The notes under the pieces are model-generated. The model was given only the letters and a program-made list of their open reading frames with translations, searched no databases and had not been told where the DNA came from. From the NCBI GenBank assembly GCA_026394055.1, contig JAPKYZ010000032.1, forward strand, positions 29,607 through 93,606: a stretch of DNA of 64,000 nt. Direction: 5' to 3'. Source of the DNA: Acidobacteriota bacterium (lineage in GTDB: Bacteria; Acidobacteriota; Terriglobia; Bryobacterales; Bryobacteraceae). The position numbers and the translations under genes were made by a program. Shown piece after piece: positions 50,643 to 58,843 of this stretch; position 1 is the first letter of the stretch; the number at the start of each line of letters is the position of its first letter.

Positions 50643-51961
50643 ATGCCTGCTCCATCAGAGAACTGTTCCAGCTTGTCGGCCGCTTTGCGCAACCACGCCG
50701 CGGCCTGCCGGGCGGCGCTCACGCGGCGGGGGGCACGGGCGGCGCGATCGATCATACCGGCACCGACGGTGTTGTTTGAAAGCCGATCGATCAGCACAAA
50801 CGCGCCGGTTGAGCGATTGACGGCGTAGGGATCAAAGTAGAGCGGCTTCGTGATCTCCAGCTCCACTTCGCCAATCCCGTTCATCGGAAGCGAGCCCTTG
50901 ATCAAGCGGGCCGGGACCACTTGCGCCGTGTGCCGCAGCAGATACTCGCGGCCTTCCACCAGGCCTTCATGCTGCATCGCGACGGCCTGTGCATGGATGC
51001 GGCGGGCCGATTCGGGCTTGTCGCCGGAGACGATCATCGCGCCGCGGCTCAAGTCGATCTCGCGGTCCAGCACCAGGGTCACCGACATCGGAGCGACCGC
51101 CTCCGCCAGATCGCCATCGTAGGTGACAATCCGCGTCACCTGAGCTTCACGGCCGGAGGGCAGGGCAGTCACCATATCACCGACGCGGACCCGTCCACCC
51201 GCGATCTGTCCGGCAAAGCCGCGAAAGCGCGCATCCGGGCGGATCACCAACTGTACCGGCAGCCGGAACGCGGTTTGCGCCTCCTGGCCGACGGGCAAGG
51301 TCTCCAGCAGGTCGAGCAAAGCGGGCCCGTGATACCAGGGCATGTGGGCCGATTGCGCCACCACGTTGTCGCCTTCGAGCGCGCTGATGGGCACATGGTA
51401 GGCGCCTTCAAAAGCGTTCACTACTTTGCGGAATGCCGTCTCGCTCCAGCCCACCAGATCCATCTTGTTCACCGCCACAATCACGTGGCGGATGCCGAGC
51501 AGCCGGGCAATGCGGGCATGGCGGCGGGATTGATCGGTGGGGCCATGGCGGACATCCACCAGCACCACCGCGGCTTCGCAAGTGGAGGCTCCGGTGGCCA
51601 TGTTGCGGGTGTACTCTTCGTGACCCGGCGTGTCCGCAATGATGAACTTGCGGCGCGGCGTCGCAAAGTAGCGGTAGGCGACATCGATGGTGATGCCTTG
51701 CTCCCGCTCGGCTTTCAGTCCGTCGGTAAGCAGCGAGAAGTCGACCTTGCCTTCGCCCGCGCGGTTGATCTTTGAGGCCTTCACCGCCGCAATCTGATCT
51801 TCAAAGGCACCGCCCGCGTCGTGCAACAAGCGGCCGATCAGCGTGGACTTGCCATCGTCCACCGAACCGGCGGTAGAGAAGCGCAGCAGGTCCCGCTCGC
51901 CTTTCTGGGCGAGAAAACTATGCAACGGCAGCACGGTAGGAGTATTCAAGACGGCGGCCAT
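50639..51961 (-). CDS. cysN: Sulfate adenylyltransferase subunit 1 (GTPase)
   Basis: A 440-residue EF-Tu-like GTPase that drives ATP sulfurylase. G1 loop GSVDDGKST, DTPGHEEYTRNM (G3) and NKMDLVGW (G4) are all present, followed by two beta-barrel domains. The length matches stand-alone CysN without a fused APS kinase (about 440-475). It starts 3 nt after the cysD stop and overlaps cysH. Confidence 0.96.
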   Translation of the reverse strand: MAAVLNTPTVLPLHSFLAQKGERDLLRFSTAGSVDDGKSTLIGRLLHDAGGAFEDQIAAVKASKINRAGEGKVDFSLLTDGLKAEREQGITIDVAYRYFATPRRKFIIADTPGHEEYTRNMATGASTCEAAVVLVDVRHGPTDQSRRHARIARLLGIRHVIVAVNKMDLVGWSETAFRKVVNAFEGAYHVPISALEGDNVVAQSAHMPWYHGPALLDLLETLPVGQEAQTAFRLPVQLVIRPDARFRGFAGQIAGGRVRVGDMVTALPSGREAQVTRIVTYDGDLAEAVAPMSVTLVLDREIDLSRGAMIVSGDKPESARRIHAQAVAMQHEGLVEGREYLLRHTAQVVPARLIKGSLPMNGIGEVELEITKPLYFDPYAVNRSTGAFVLIDRLSNNTVGAGMIDRAARAPRRVSAARQAAAWLRKAADKLEQFSDGAGI

Positions 51962-51964
51962 GGC

Positions 51965-52864
51965 TTAGAAATAACCCTCGCGCTTCTTCAACTCCATGGA
52001 CCCGTCCTGGTCATGGTCGATCACACGATTCTCGCGCTCACTCCGCTTAAACTCTTTCAGCTCATCGATGATGGTCAGCACGGAATCGGCCTGGCTGCGG
52101 ATGGCACCGGTGCAGGGTGTGCAACCGAGCGACCGCATGCGGCAGACCTGCGTCTCCGAGACCTCGCCAGGTAGAAACTTGACGTTCGGCTGCACGGGGA
52201 TCAGGGAGCCTTCGCGGACCACCACTTCCCGGGGTTCGGCAAAGTATAGCGGAACCAGGGGGATTGAATCCTCATGGATGTACTGCCAGACGTCGAACTC
52301 CGTCCAGTTCGACAACGGGAAGACGCGGACGCTTTCACCCTTGTTGATGTGGCCGTTGTAGAGGCTCCACAATTCGGGCCGCTGGTTCTTGGGGTCCCAC
52401 TGGCCGTGGGCGTCCCGGAGCGAGAAAACGCGCTCCTTGGCGCGCGATTTTTCCTCGTCACGGCGCGCTCCACCCAGGGCGGCGTCAAAGCCGTAGTGCT
52501 TCAGGCCATCCACCAGCGCTCGCGTGCGCAGCTGGTGGCAGCACTTGGAAGTGCCTAGATCATAAGGGTTTGCGCCAGCGGCCACGGCTTCCTGGTTCGT
52601 GTAGACCAGCAGCTCCGCCCCGATCTCACGCGTGTACCGGTCACGGAACTCGATCATTTCCGGATACTCGTACGTCGTGTCGATGTGGAGCAGCGGGAAC
52701 GGGATCTTCCCGGGATAAAACGCCTTCTGGGCCAGCCGCAGCAGGACGGAGGAGTCCTTGCCAATCGAGTACAAAAGACACGGGCGCGAAAACTGGGCCA
52801 CCACCTCACGAATGATGTGAATTGATTCCGCTTCCAGTGCCCGTAGATGAGAAAGAGTCGCCAA
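51965..52864 (-). CDS. cysD: Sulfate adenylyltransferase subunit 2
   Basis: A 299-residue PP-loop enzyme, the catalytic half of ATP sulfurylase (E. coli CysD is 302). [20 protein letters not shown] is the ATP loop, [17 protein letters not shown] and [18 protein letters not shown] are conserved, and [10 protein letters not shown] and KKREGYF close it. The start is TTG 52864; no ATG lies nearby and the family N-terminus [14 protein letters not shown] begins there. A strong promoter lies immediately upstream. It leads the operon cysD-cysN-cysH-TauE-cobA. Confidence 0.95.
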   Translation of the reverse strand: MATLSHLRALEAESIHIIREVVAQFSRPCLLYSIGKDSSVLLRLAQKAFYPGKIPFPLLHIDTTYEYPEMIEFRDRYTREIGAELLVYTNQEAVAAGANPYDLGTSKCCHQLRTRALVDGLKHYGFDAALGGARRDEEKSRAKERVFSLRDAHGQWDPKNQRPELWSLYNGHINKGESVRVFPLSNWTEFDVWQYIHEDSIPLVPLYFAEPREVVVREGSLIPVQPNVKFLPGEVSETQVCRMRSLGCTPCTGAIRSQADSVLTIIDELKEFKRSERENRVIDHDQDGSMELKKREGYF

Positions 52865-52870
52865 TACCCT

Positions 52871-52899
52871 ATTGTTGATGGAGATTCGGCAGTTGTCAA
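52871..52899 (-). promoter_or_regulatory. Promoter of the cys operon
   Basis: On the minus strand TTGACA (52894-52899), 17-bp spacer, AACAAT (52871-52876), then AGGGTA and the TTG start of cysD. This -35 is a perfect match, and the -10 is 6 nt before the start codon, implying a leaderless or nearly leaderless mRNA. Confidence 0.6.
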
Positions 52900-53001
52900 A
52901 TCAGGCATCCGAGCCGCGACCGGCGGGAGCGGGCTGCCGACAACTATTCCAGTGTTCGGACCTAGGCCGATGGCGGGTTTAGGCGCACACTGCCTGCTTA
53001 C

Positions 53002-53865
53002 CTACGGCTCCCGTACCGCCCGAAAGCCCACCATGCGGAAGGCCTGAAACGACGGCCACGCGCCGGAGCGGGCATACGTCCGTAGATCCTGACCTTCAAA
53101 GAAGAAGGAACCCCCACGCAGGACGCGATAGGCGCCTTTCTCGGGGCCCTTGGGGTTCTTCTTGGGCGAGATCGAGTAGTAGTCGCGCTGGTAGTAGTCC
53201 TGGCACCACTCCATCACGTTCCCGGCCATGTCCATGGCGCCATAGGGTGACGCTCCATTGTGGGTCTGAAAGTCGCCTCGCTTGGAGCCGTCGTAGTAGC
53301 CCACCAGTTGCCCCGTGTCGAACCGCTGGGCGCCGGTGAAGTTGGCGTAGGAGGGGTCGATGGCGTTGCCCCAGGGGAAGCGGCGCTGGTCCGTACCGCG
53401 GGCCGCCTTCTCCCACTCGGCTTCGGTCGGCAGGCGATACTTCTTGCCGGTCTTGGAGCTCAGCCAGTTGCAGTAGGCGGTGGCCGCGTCCCAGTTCACC
53501 CCCAACACCGGATAGTTGTCGCTACCAGGAGTAGCCCCGCCGTGATTCATCGCCTGGGTCCAGTAGGGGCTTTGATCCTTGGGTACGACGCGGCCGGTGG
53601 GCCAGAACTTGGGGTCGTCATAGCCCGGGTCGGACTGGAACTTCTTCCAGTCGGCATTGGTCACTTCGAACTTGGCGATGTAGAACGCATCGAGGTCCAC
53701 CAAATGAACCGGACGCTCGCGCGACTCGCCATCGCCAAAGTTATCGCCCATCTTGAACGGTCCCGCGGGCACCAGCAGTAACTCGCCATAGCCGTCGTTG
53801 ACGGACTTAGGCAGATCGGCCGCCATCAGACCCAGCGCTGCCGCAAATAGTACGAATGGCCGCAT
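53002..53865 (-). CDS. Secreted SUMF1/FGE-fold protein without the catalytic cysteines
   Basis: A 287-residue protein with a signal peptide (MRPFVLFAAALGLMAA) and a complete formylglycine-generating-enzyme fold: LLLVPAGPFKMGDNF, PVHLVDLDAFYIAKFEVTNAD, YRLPTEAEWEKAARG, GAMDMAGNVMEWCQDYY, RVLRGGSFFF and FRMVGFRAVRE. True FGEs need a Cys pair near the end of the domain; here the stretch GGSFFFEGQDLRTYARSGAW has none, so it is probably not an active FGE but a member of the broader SUMF1/EgtB/PvdO group. It follows the esterase gene by 2 nt. Confidence 0.85.
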   Translation of the reverse strand: MRPFVLFAAALGLMAADLPKSVNDGYGELLLVPAGPFKMGDNFGDGESRERPVHLVDLDAFYIAKFEVTNADWKKFQSDPGYDDPKFWPTGRVVPKDQSPYWTQAMNHGGATPGSDNYPVLGVNWDAATAYCNWLSSKTGKKYRLPTEAEWEKAARGTDQRRFPWGNAIDPSYANFTGAQRFDTGQLVGYYDGSKRGDFQTHNGASPYGAMDMAGNVMEWCQDYYQRDYYSISPKKNPKGPEKGAYRVLRGGSFFFEGQDLRTYARSGAWPSFQAFRMVGFRAVREP

Positions 53866-53867
53866 GG

Positions 53868-54698
53868 TTACTTAGAGGCTCCGAAGAAATTGTTCAACGT
53901 GAGAAAGTGCTTCAGCGAATCCATCCACGGCGAGAACTCCGGACTGGTGTAGGCGGACCCGAATCCATGCCGCCCTCGCTGATAAAGATGCAGTTCCGCT
54001 ACGCCGCCCGCTTTGTTCATGTCGAGAAATAACTGTGCGGAACCATTGGCAGCGCCTCGATCTGCCGCCGCGGCCAGCAGGAACGTTGGCGGAAACTCCT
54101 TCAACTTCTCGCCCGGAGTGGCCTGCCCAGCGGAGTAGACCATCAAAAGCGTATGCGGCTTCGAGTTCAACCGGTCCACCGGGTCGGGTGCATTCGGGTC
54201 TCCCAGACCCGCCGCCGCCGCTACGGACCGCGCCATCGCCGAGCCGGCGGAGAAGCCCGCGAACAGAATGCGGTTGGGGTCCAGCTTCCATTCGCTGGCC
54301 CGAGACTTGATCAGGCGCATCGCACGGTTGCCATCGAGCACACGTTCCGCTTCGCCATAGCGCGGGTTCAAGCGGTAGGTCAGCACAAACGCCGCCGTGC
54401 CCCAGTCGTTGAACCGCTCCGCCACTTCAATGCCTTCGACGCCGTACATCAACATGATGTTCGAGCCGCCCGGCGCGATAATCACCGCCGACCCGTTGCG
54501 CTTGTTTGCTGGCGGCATGAAGACGGTGAGGAACGGCGCATCCAGCGGCCCGTCGCCCTTGGCTCCCGGGACACTCCCCGGCTCCCACAGCGGGATGTTG
54601 TAGTTGGGCAGCGTGGCGGAGTTGTCCGCCGCAAAGAGCGCCACCGTCAGGGAGAGCCCCAGGGCGGCGCGCGCGAATGAGAAAGCCATGTTCGCCAT
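53868..54698 (-). CDS. Secreted alpha/beta hydrolase (carbohydrate-esterase-like)
   Basis: A 276-residue esterase with a signal peptide (about residues 1-24, ending LFAA). The oxyanion region is VIIAPGGSN, the nucleophile is in FAGFSAGSAM, the acid near PTFLLAAAADRGAA and the histidine in YQRGRHGFG. This is the pectin-acetyl-esterase/BD-FAE-like group with lipase-type elbow G-x-S-x-G, which removes acyl groups from plant polysaccharides. Two starts, ATG 54698 and 54689, are possible. It begins an operon with the FGE-like gene and is divergent from the DUF1592 cytochrome. Confidence 0.82.
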   Translation of the reverse strand: MANMAFSFARAALGLSLTVALFAADNSATLPNYNIPLWEPGSVPGAKGDGPLDAPFLTVFMPPANKRNGSAVIIAPGGSNIMLMYGVEGIEVAERFNDWGTAAFVLTYRLNPRYGEAERVLDGNRAMRLIKSRASEWKLDPNRILFAGFSAGSAMARSVAAAAGLGDPNAPDPVDRLNSKPHTLLMVYSAGQATPGEKLKEFPPTFLLAAAADRGAANGSAQLFLDMNKAGGVAELHLYQRGRHGFGSAYTSPEFSPWMDSLKHFLTLNNFFGASK

Positions 54699-54751
54699 CG
54701 CGCACAGTGTATCGAAACTTCAGCGGCGGGTCAGACGAAGGTCTCGATTGT

Positions 54752-54757
54752 GATAAT
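54752..54757 (+). promoter_or_regulatory. Extended -10 of the DUF1592 cytochrome gene
   Basis: TGTGATAAT is an extended -10 (TG at 54749-54750 and GATAAT at 54752-54757), placing the transcription start near 54764, about 6 nt before TTG 54770. Confidence 0.45.
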
Positions 54758-54769
54758 TTGTTAACCGAA

Positions 54770-57202
54770 TTGCTTTCCCTCGTCATTCGCTTAGCGCCGC
54801 TGTTGGTGTGGGTCACGGCGGCGTTGGCCGCCGATGCTCCGGCCGTTTTCGCCTTCACTAAGAAGAACTGCTACGGCTGCCACAACGCCACCATGACCTC
54901 CGGTGACGTCAATCTCACTTCGATGCGAACGGCGGCGTCGTTCGATGAAGAGCGTGACCGCTGGGAGCGTGTGGTCGCCAAGTTGAAGACCGGCGAGATG
55001 CCGCCCCCTTCGCTGCCCAAGCCACCGGCGGATGAAGTACAGGGCGTGGTGAAGTTCCTCGAAGGCGAGTTCGCCCGTCAGGATCGCGCGGCCAAGCCTG
55101 ACCCCGGCCGCGTCACCGCCCGGCGCTTGAACCGCGCCGAATACAACAACACGATTCGCGATCTGCTGGCCGTCGACATCCGCCCGGCTGACGACTTCCC
55201 CAATGACGAGAGCGCCTTCGGCTTCGACAACATTTCCGACGCCTTAACCCTCTCACCCGTCCTGCTGGAAAAGTATCTCTACGCTGCTGAGCGCGCCGTG
55301 CGTGCTGCTGTCTACGGCCCCGAAAAGCTGAAGCCGGCCATGATCCACTACCCCACGCCGGTTCGCATCAACGACACCGTGGACAAGCCGACGCTGCCGA
55401 AGGATCTGTTCAACTACGACCTCTCGGGCCTCAGCACGCGGCACGCGGCGCACGTGATTCATCGCTTCCCGGTGGATGGCGAATACAACTTCCGCATTGT
55501 GTTGAACGGACACCGCCCCAATCAGTCAGAGCCCGCGCATCCGGCCTTCTGGATCGACGGCCAGATGATCAAGGACTGGGAGTACGACGCCACTGATCTG
55601 GAAGGCCAGATCGTCGAAGTCCGGGCTCAAGTAAAGGCCGGTGAGCATCTGCTCTCCGCGTCGTACCTCAACAACTATCACGGCCTGCCGCCCAGCTACA
55701 AAGGCCCGGCGCCATCGAAGCGGCCGCCCGAAGCGCTAATCTCAACCCGCGGCAAGCTGAGCGAGAAGGACATCGAGACCCTGCGCAAATACGGCACCAA
55801 GATCAAGACCGATCGCCTGGAAACACGCGTCGACAACCGCTTTGAGTCGATCGACGTCGGTGGGCCGTTCACGCAATCGACCGGCCCTTCCGCCGCCAGC
55901 ACCGCGCGGATCTTTGTCTGCAAGCAGGAAACGGAAGCCTGCGCGAGCACCATCATCTCGACGTTCGCCCGCCGCGCCTTCCGCCGGCCCGTCACTCCGG
56001 CCGAGATCGCGCCCTACAGCAAGCTCTATCAGCTGGCCCGCAAGCAGGGAGACGGCTTCAAGGAAGGCCTTGTCACGGCGCTCGAAGGCGTGCTGGTGTC
56101 GCCCAATTTCCTCTTCCGCGTGGAGCAGGACCGGGCCACGGCCAGCAGCAAACCATTCGCCCCGGTGAGCCAATATGAGCTCGCGTCGCGCCTCTCTTAC
56201 TTCCTGTGGAGCAGCATGCCCGATGCCGAGCTGCTCGCTGTGGCCGGGCAACAGCGCCTGCGCCAGCCCGCCGTGTTGGCGGCTCAAGTCCAGCGCATGT
56301 TGCGTGACCCCAAGGCTCGCGCGCTGGTCGAAAACTTTGCTGGCCAGTGGCTCCAGTTCAAAAACATCGACGTGATGAAGCCGGACTTCCGCAACTTCCC
56401 GGACTTTGAAGACAGCCTGCGCTTGGCCATGCGCCGCGAGACGGAGCTGTTCATCGAAAATCTGATCCGTGAAGATGGCAGCGTACTCGACATCTTGGAC
56501 GCCAAGCACACTTACTTGAATGAGCGGCTGGCGCGCTTCTACGGCATCCCGGGCATTACCGGACCGGAATTCCGCCGCGTTGACATGAGCCAGACCGCGC
56601 GTGGGGGCGGGGTATTGGCCCATGGCAGCATCCTCACCATCTCGTCGTACTCGACGCGGACCTCACCCGTGCTGCGGGGTAAGTGGATTCTAGAAAACCT
56701 GCTGAACGCCCCGCCGCCTCCGCCTCCGCCCGCCGTGCCGACGCTCGATGAATCAAAAGTCGGCCAGACCGCGTCGTTGCGCCAGCAGATGGAAGCGCAC
56801 CGGGCGAATGCCACGTGTGCCTCTTGCCACTCGCGGATGGACCCGCTGGGCTTTGGTCTCGAGAACCTGGACGCCGTCGGCGCTTGGCGTGATCTCGATG
56901 GCAAGTTCCCGGTGGACGCTTCGGGTGAGCTACCCGGCGGCCGTAAGTTCAAAGGTCCGGTGGAATTGAAAGCGCTGCTGAAGCAGGATCGGGAGGCGTT
57001 TGTGAAAGGCCTGACCGATAAGCTGCTCACGTACGCGCTGGGCCGAGGCCTGGAGCGGGCCGACCGCCCGGTGGTGTCCGCCATTGCCGGCAAGCTGCCG
57101 GAGCGTAACTATCGCTTCTCGGCCCTCGTCCTTGAGATAGTGAAGAGTCTGCCGTTTCTCGAGCGGCGAGCCGTGGCAGTCGCAGGAGCCCATTCGGAAT
57201 GA
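54770..57202 (+). CDS. Secreted cytochrome with DUF1587/1592/1588/1585 domains
   Basis: An 810-residue exported haem protein. A signal peptide (about 1-20, ending TAALAADA) precedes the haem site CYGCH (34-38), a MPPPS ligand loop, then DUF1587 (RRLNRAEYNNTIRDLLAVDI), a carbohydrate-binding-like DUF1595 region, DUF1592 (FARRAFRRPVT, SRLSYFLWSSMPDAELL), DUF1588 (VLTISSYSTRTSPVLRGKWILENLL-type, split over two lines of the family) and DUF1585 (CASCHSRMDPLGFGLENLDAVG). The start is uncertain: TTG 54770 or TTG 54758; no ATG fits the signal peptide. It overlaps the DUF1552 gene (ATGA). Confidence 0.87.
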   Translation: MLSLVIRLAPLLVWVTAALAADAPAVFAFTKKNCYGCHNATMTSGDVNLTSMRTAASFDEERDRWERVVAKLKTGEMPPPSLPKPPADEVQGVVKFLEGEFARQDRAAKPDPGRVTARRLNRAEYNNTIRDLLAVDIRPADDFPNDESAFGFDNISDALTLSPVLLEKYLYAAERAVRAAVYGPEKLKPAMIHYPTPVRINDTVDKPTLPKDLFNYDLSGLSTRHAAHVIHRFPVDGEYNFRIVLNGHRPNQSEPAHPAFWIDGQMIKDWEYDATDLEGQIVEVRAQVKAGEHLLSASYLNNYHGLPPSYKGPAPSKRPPEALISTRGKLSEKDIETLRKYGTKIKTDRLETRVDNRFESIDVGGPFTQSTGPSAASTARIFVCKQETEACASTIISTFARRAFRRPVTPAEIAPYSKLYQLARKQGDGFKEGLVTALEGVLVSPNFLFRVEQDRATASSKPFAPVSQYELASRLSYFLWSSMPDAELLAVAGQQRLRQPAVLAAQVQRMLRDPKARALVENFAGQWLQFKNIDVMKPDFRNFPDFEDSLRLAMRRETELFIENLIREDGSVLDILDAKHTYLNERLARFYGIPGITGPEFRRVDMSQTARGGGVLAHGSILTISSYSTRTSPVLRGKWILENLLNAPPPPPPPAVPTLDESKVGQTASLRQQMEAHRANATCASCHSRMDPLGFGLENLDAVGAWRDLDGKFPVDASGELPGGRKFKGPVELKALLKQDREAFVKGLTDKLLTYALGRGLERADRPVVSAIAGKLPERNYRFSALVLEIVKSLPFLERRAVAVAGAHSE

Positions 57203-58530
57203 CCGTTCTCACCCAAAAGCATCTTTCGCGCCGGACCTTGTTGCGTGGGGCGGGCGTCGCGCTCGGCCTGCCGCTGCTCGATGCCATGCACCCGGCGCTG
57301 GCCGCACCGGCCAAGACGGCGAAAGCTAGCCGGATGGCGGTGGTCTATGTGCCGAATGGCATCATGATGAACCAGTGGTCTCCCGCGAAGACGGGCACTG
57401 ATTTTGAGTTCACGCGCATCCTGAAGCCGCTGGAACGGTTCCGGTCCGACATTACGCTGATCTCCGGCTTGGCCAATCACGCGGCCACCAAAGCCAAGGG
57501 CGGCGGCCATGCTCGGGCGTCGGGCAGCTTTCTTTCGGGTGCGATCCCTAAGTACACCGCGGGCGCCGATGTCCGCGCGGGCACGACGTTTGACCAGATC
57601 GCCGCGCACCACTTCGCCAGCGAAACCCGCGTGCCGTCGCTGCAGTTGGGCTGCGAAGATTCGCGCATGGTGGGCAATTGCGACACCGGCTCCAGTTGCG
57701 CCTACACCAACAGTCTGTCGTGGAAGAACCCGGAAACGCCGCTGGCCGTGGAAGTAAACCCGCGCTCGGTCTTTGAGCGCCTGTTCGGCACCGTGGACCC
57801 CAGCCTCGACCCCGCCACCCGCGCCCGCCGCGCGCTCTACCGCAAGAGCATTCTGGATCTCACGCGGCAGAACACGCAATCGTTGGCTGGCACGCTGGGT
57901 GCCTCTGATAAGCGGAAGCTGGACGAATACCTCACCGCCATCCGCGAAGTGGAGACCCGCATCGCCAAGGCGGAAAAGGACCCCGAAGTGCCGATGGGCG
58001 AAAAGCCGTCCGGCATCCCGTTCGCCTTCAACGAGTACGTCAAGCTGATGTTCGACCTGCAAGTGATCGCCTTCCAGGCCGATCTGACGCGCGTCTCGAC
58101 GATGATGATGGGCCGCGAAGGCAGCGTGCGCACCTACCCCGAGATCGGCGTGCCCGATCCGCACCACCCGCTCACGCATCATCGCAATCACCCGGACTTC
58201 ATCGAGAAGGTGACCAAGATCAACTGCCTGCACGTGGAGCTGTTCAGCTACTTCGTGGAGCGGCTGAAGGCGACGCCCGATGGCGATGGCAGCCTGCTCG
58301 ATCATTCCAGCATCCTCTACGGCGGCGCGTTGAGCGACGGCAATCAGCACTCCAACCAGAACCTGCCGCTGTTGATCGCTGGTCATGCCGGTGGCCTGCG
58401 CGGCGGCCGCTACGTGGCGGCCCCCGCCGGGACTCCGGTCACCAATCTCTTTGTCAACATGATGGACCGCGCCGGAGTTCCGGCGGAGAACTTTGGCGAC
58501 TCGACCGGCAAGCTGGACTTGAGCGCCTGA
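57199..58530 (+). CDS. Tat-exported DUF1552 protein
   Basis: A 443-residue protein with twin-arginine signal LSRRTLLRGAGVALGLPLL. DUF1552 marks are MAVVYVPNGIMMNQWSP, LISGLANHAATKAKGGGHARA, SLQLGCEDSRMVGNCDTGSSCAYTN-like segments, and the terminal DHSSILYGGALSDGNQHSNQNLPLLIAG. It is a paired partner of DUF1592 cytochromes and belongs to the same clan as DUF1501. The ATG overlaps the cytochrome stop. Function unknown. Confidence 0.88.
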   Translation: MTVLTQKHLSRRTLLRGAGVALGLPLLDAMHPALAAPAKTAKASRMAVVYVPNGIMMNQWSPAKTGTDFEFTRILKPLERFRSDITLISGLANHAATKAKGGGHARASGSFLSGAIPKYTAGADVRAGTTFDQIAAHHFASETRVPSLQLGCEDSRMVGNCDTGSSCAYTNSLSWKNPETPLAVEVNPRSVFERLFGTVDPSLDPATRARRALYRKSILDLTRQNTQSLAGTLGASDKRKLDEYLTAIREVETRIAKAEKDPEVPMGEKPSGIPFAFNEYVKLMFDLQVIAFQADLTRVSTMMMGREGSVRTYPEIGVPDPHHPLTHHRNHPDFIEKVTKINCLHVELFSYFVERLKATPDGDGSLLDHSSILYGGALSDGNQHSNQNLPLLIAGHAGGLRGGRYVAAPAGTPVTNLFVNMMDRAGVPAENFGDSTGKLDLSA

Positions 58531-58843
58531 GCCTGTTCAGCCCAGGCCGAGCCCAAAACGCAGGCATCACTAGATCGACCCGCACTGCCTCGGCGGTATC
58601 CCCACCTCAGGTGCGGCATTCACTCGTCAGCTGCTCATATAAGTGGCTTCTAACCAATCAGTTGCGTCCGTTTTGACGGTTGCCTGACAATCCTTGCTCC
58701 ACCATGAAACGCGCGTGGAATGCAGCTCAAGCTCACTCCAAGCGATCGCTAAAATGTCTCACTTTGTCCCACTCTGTCCCGGAATCCGGAAAAAAAACGG
58801 CGGAACGGCAAAGCACTGGGGGCCCAGTGGGGCGCGATGGGCC
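58531..58843. other. 313-bp intergenic region without a gene
   Basis: Lies between the convergent DUF1552 and sulfatase genes. It holds three 10-nt near-repeats (58755-58784: TGTCTCACTT, TGTCCCACTC, TGTCCCGGAA), an A8 run (58790-58797) and a hairpin CACTGGG-gg-CCCAGTG (58814-58829). On the minus strand the hairpin followed, 16 nt later, by T8 could weakly terminate the sulfatase transcript. No ORF with protein character. Confidence 0.5.

Noticed and set aside
53002..53865. Formylglycine-generating enzyme activating the sulfatase
   Set aside because: The catalytic Cys pair is absent from the C-terminal part of the fold.
57109..58386. Minus-strand open frame of 425 codons opposite the DUF1552 gene
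   Set aside because: Shadow of a well-supported gene; no start signal or recognisable motif.
58755..58784. CRISPR-like repeats
   Set aside because: Only three degenerate 10-nt units without spacers.
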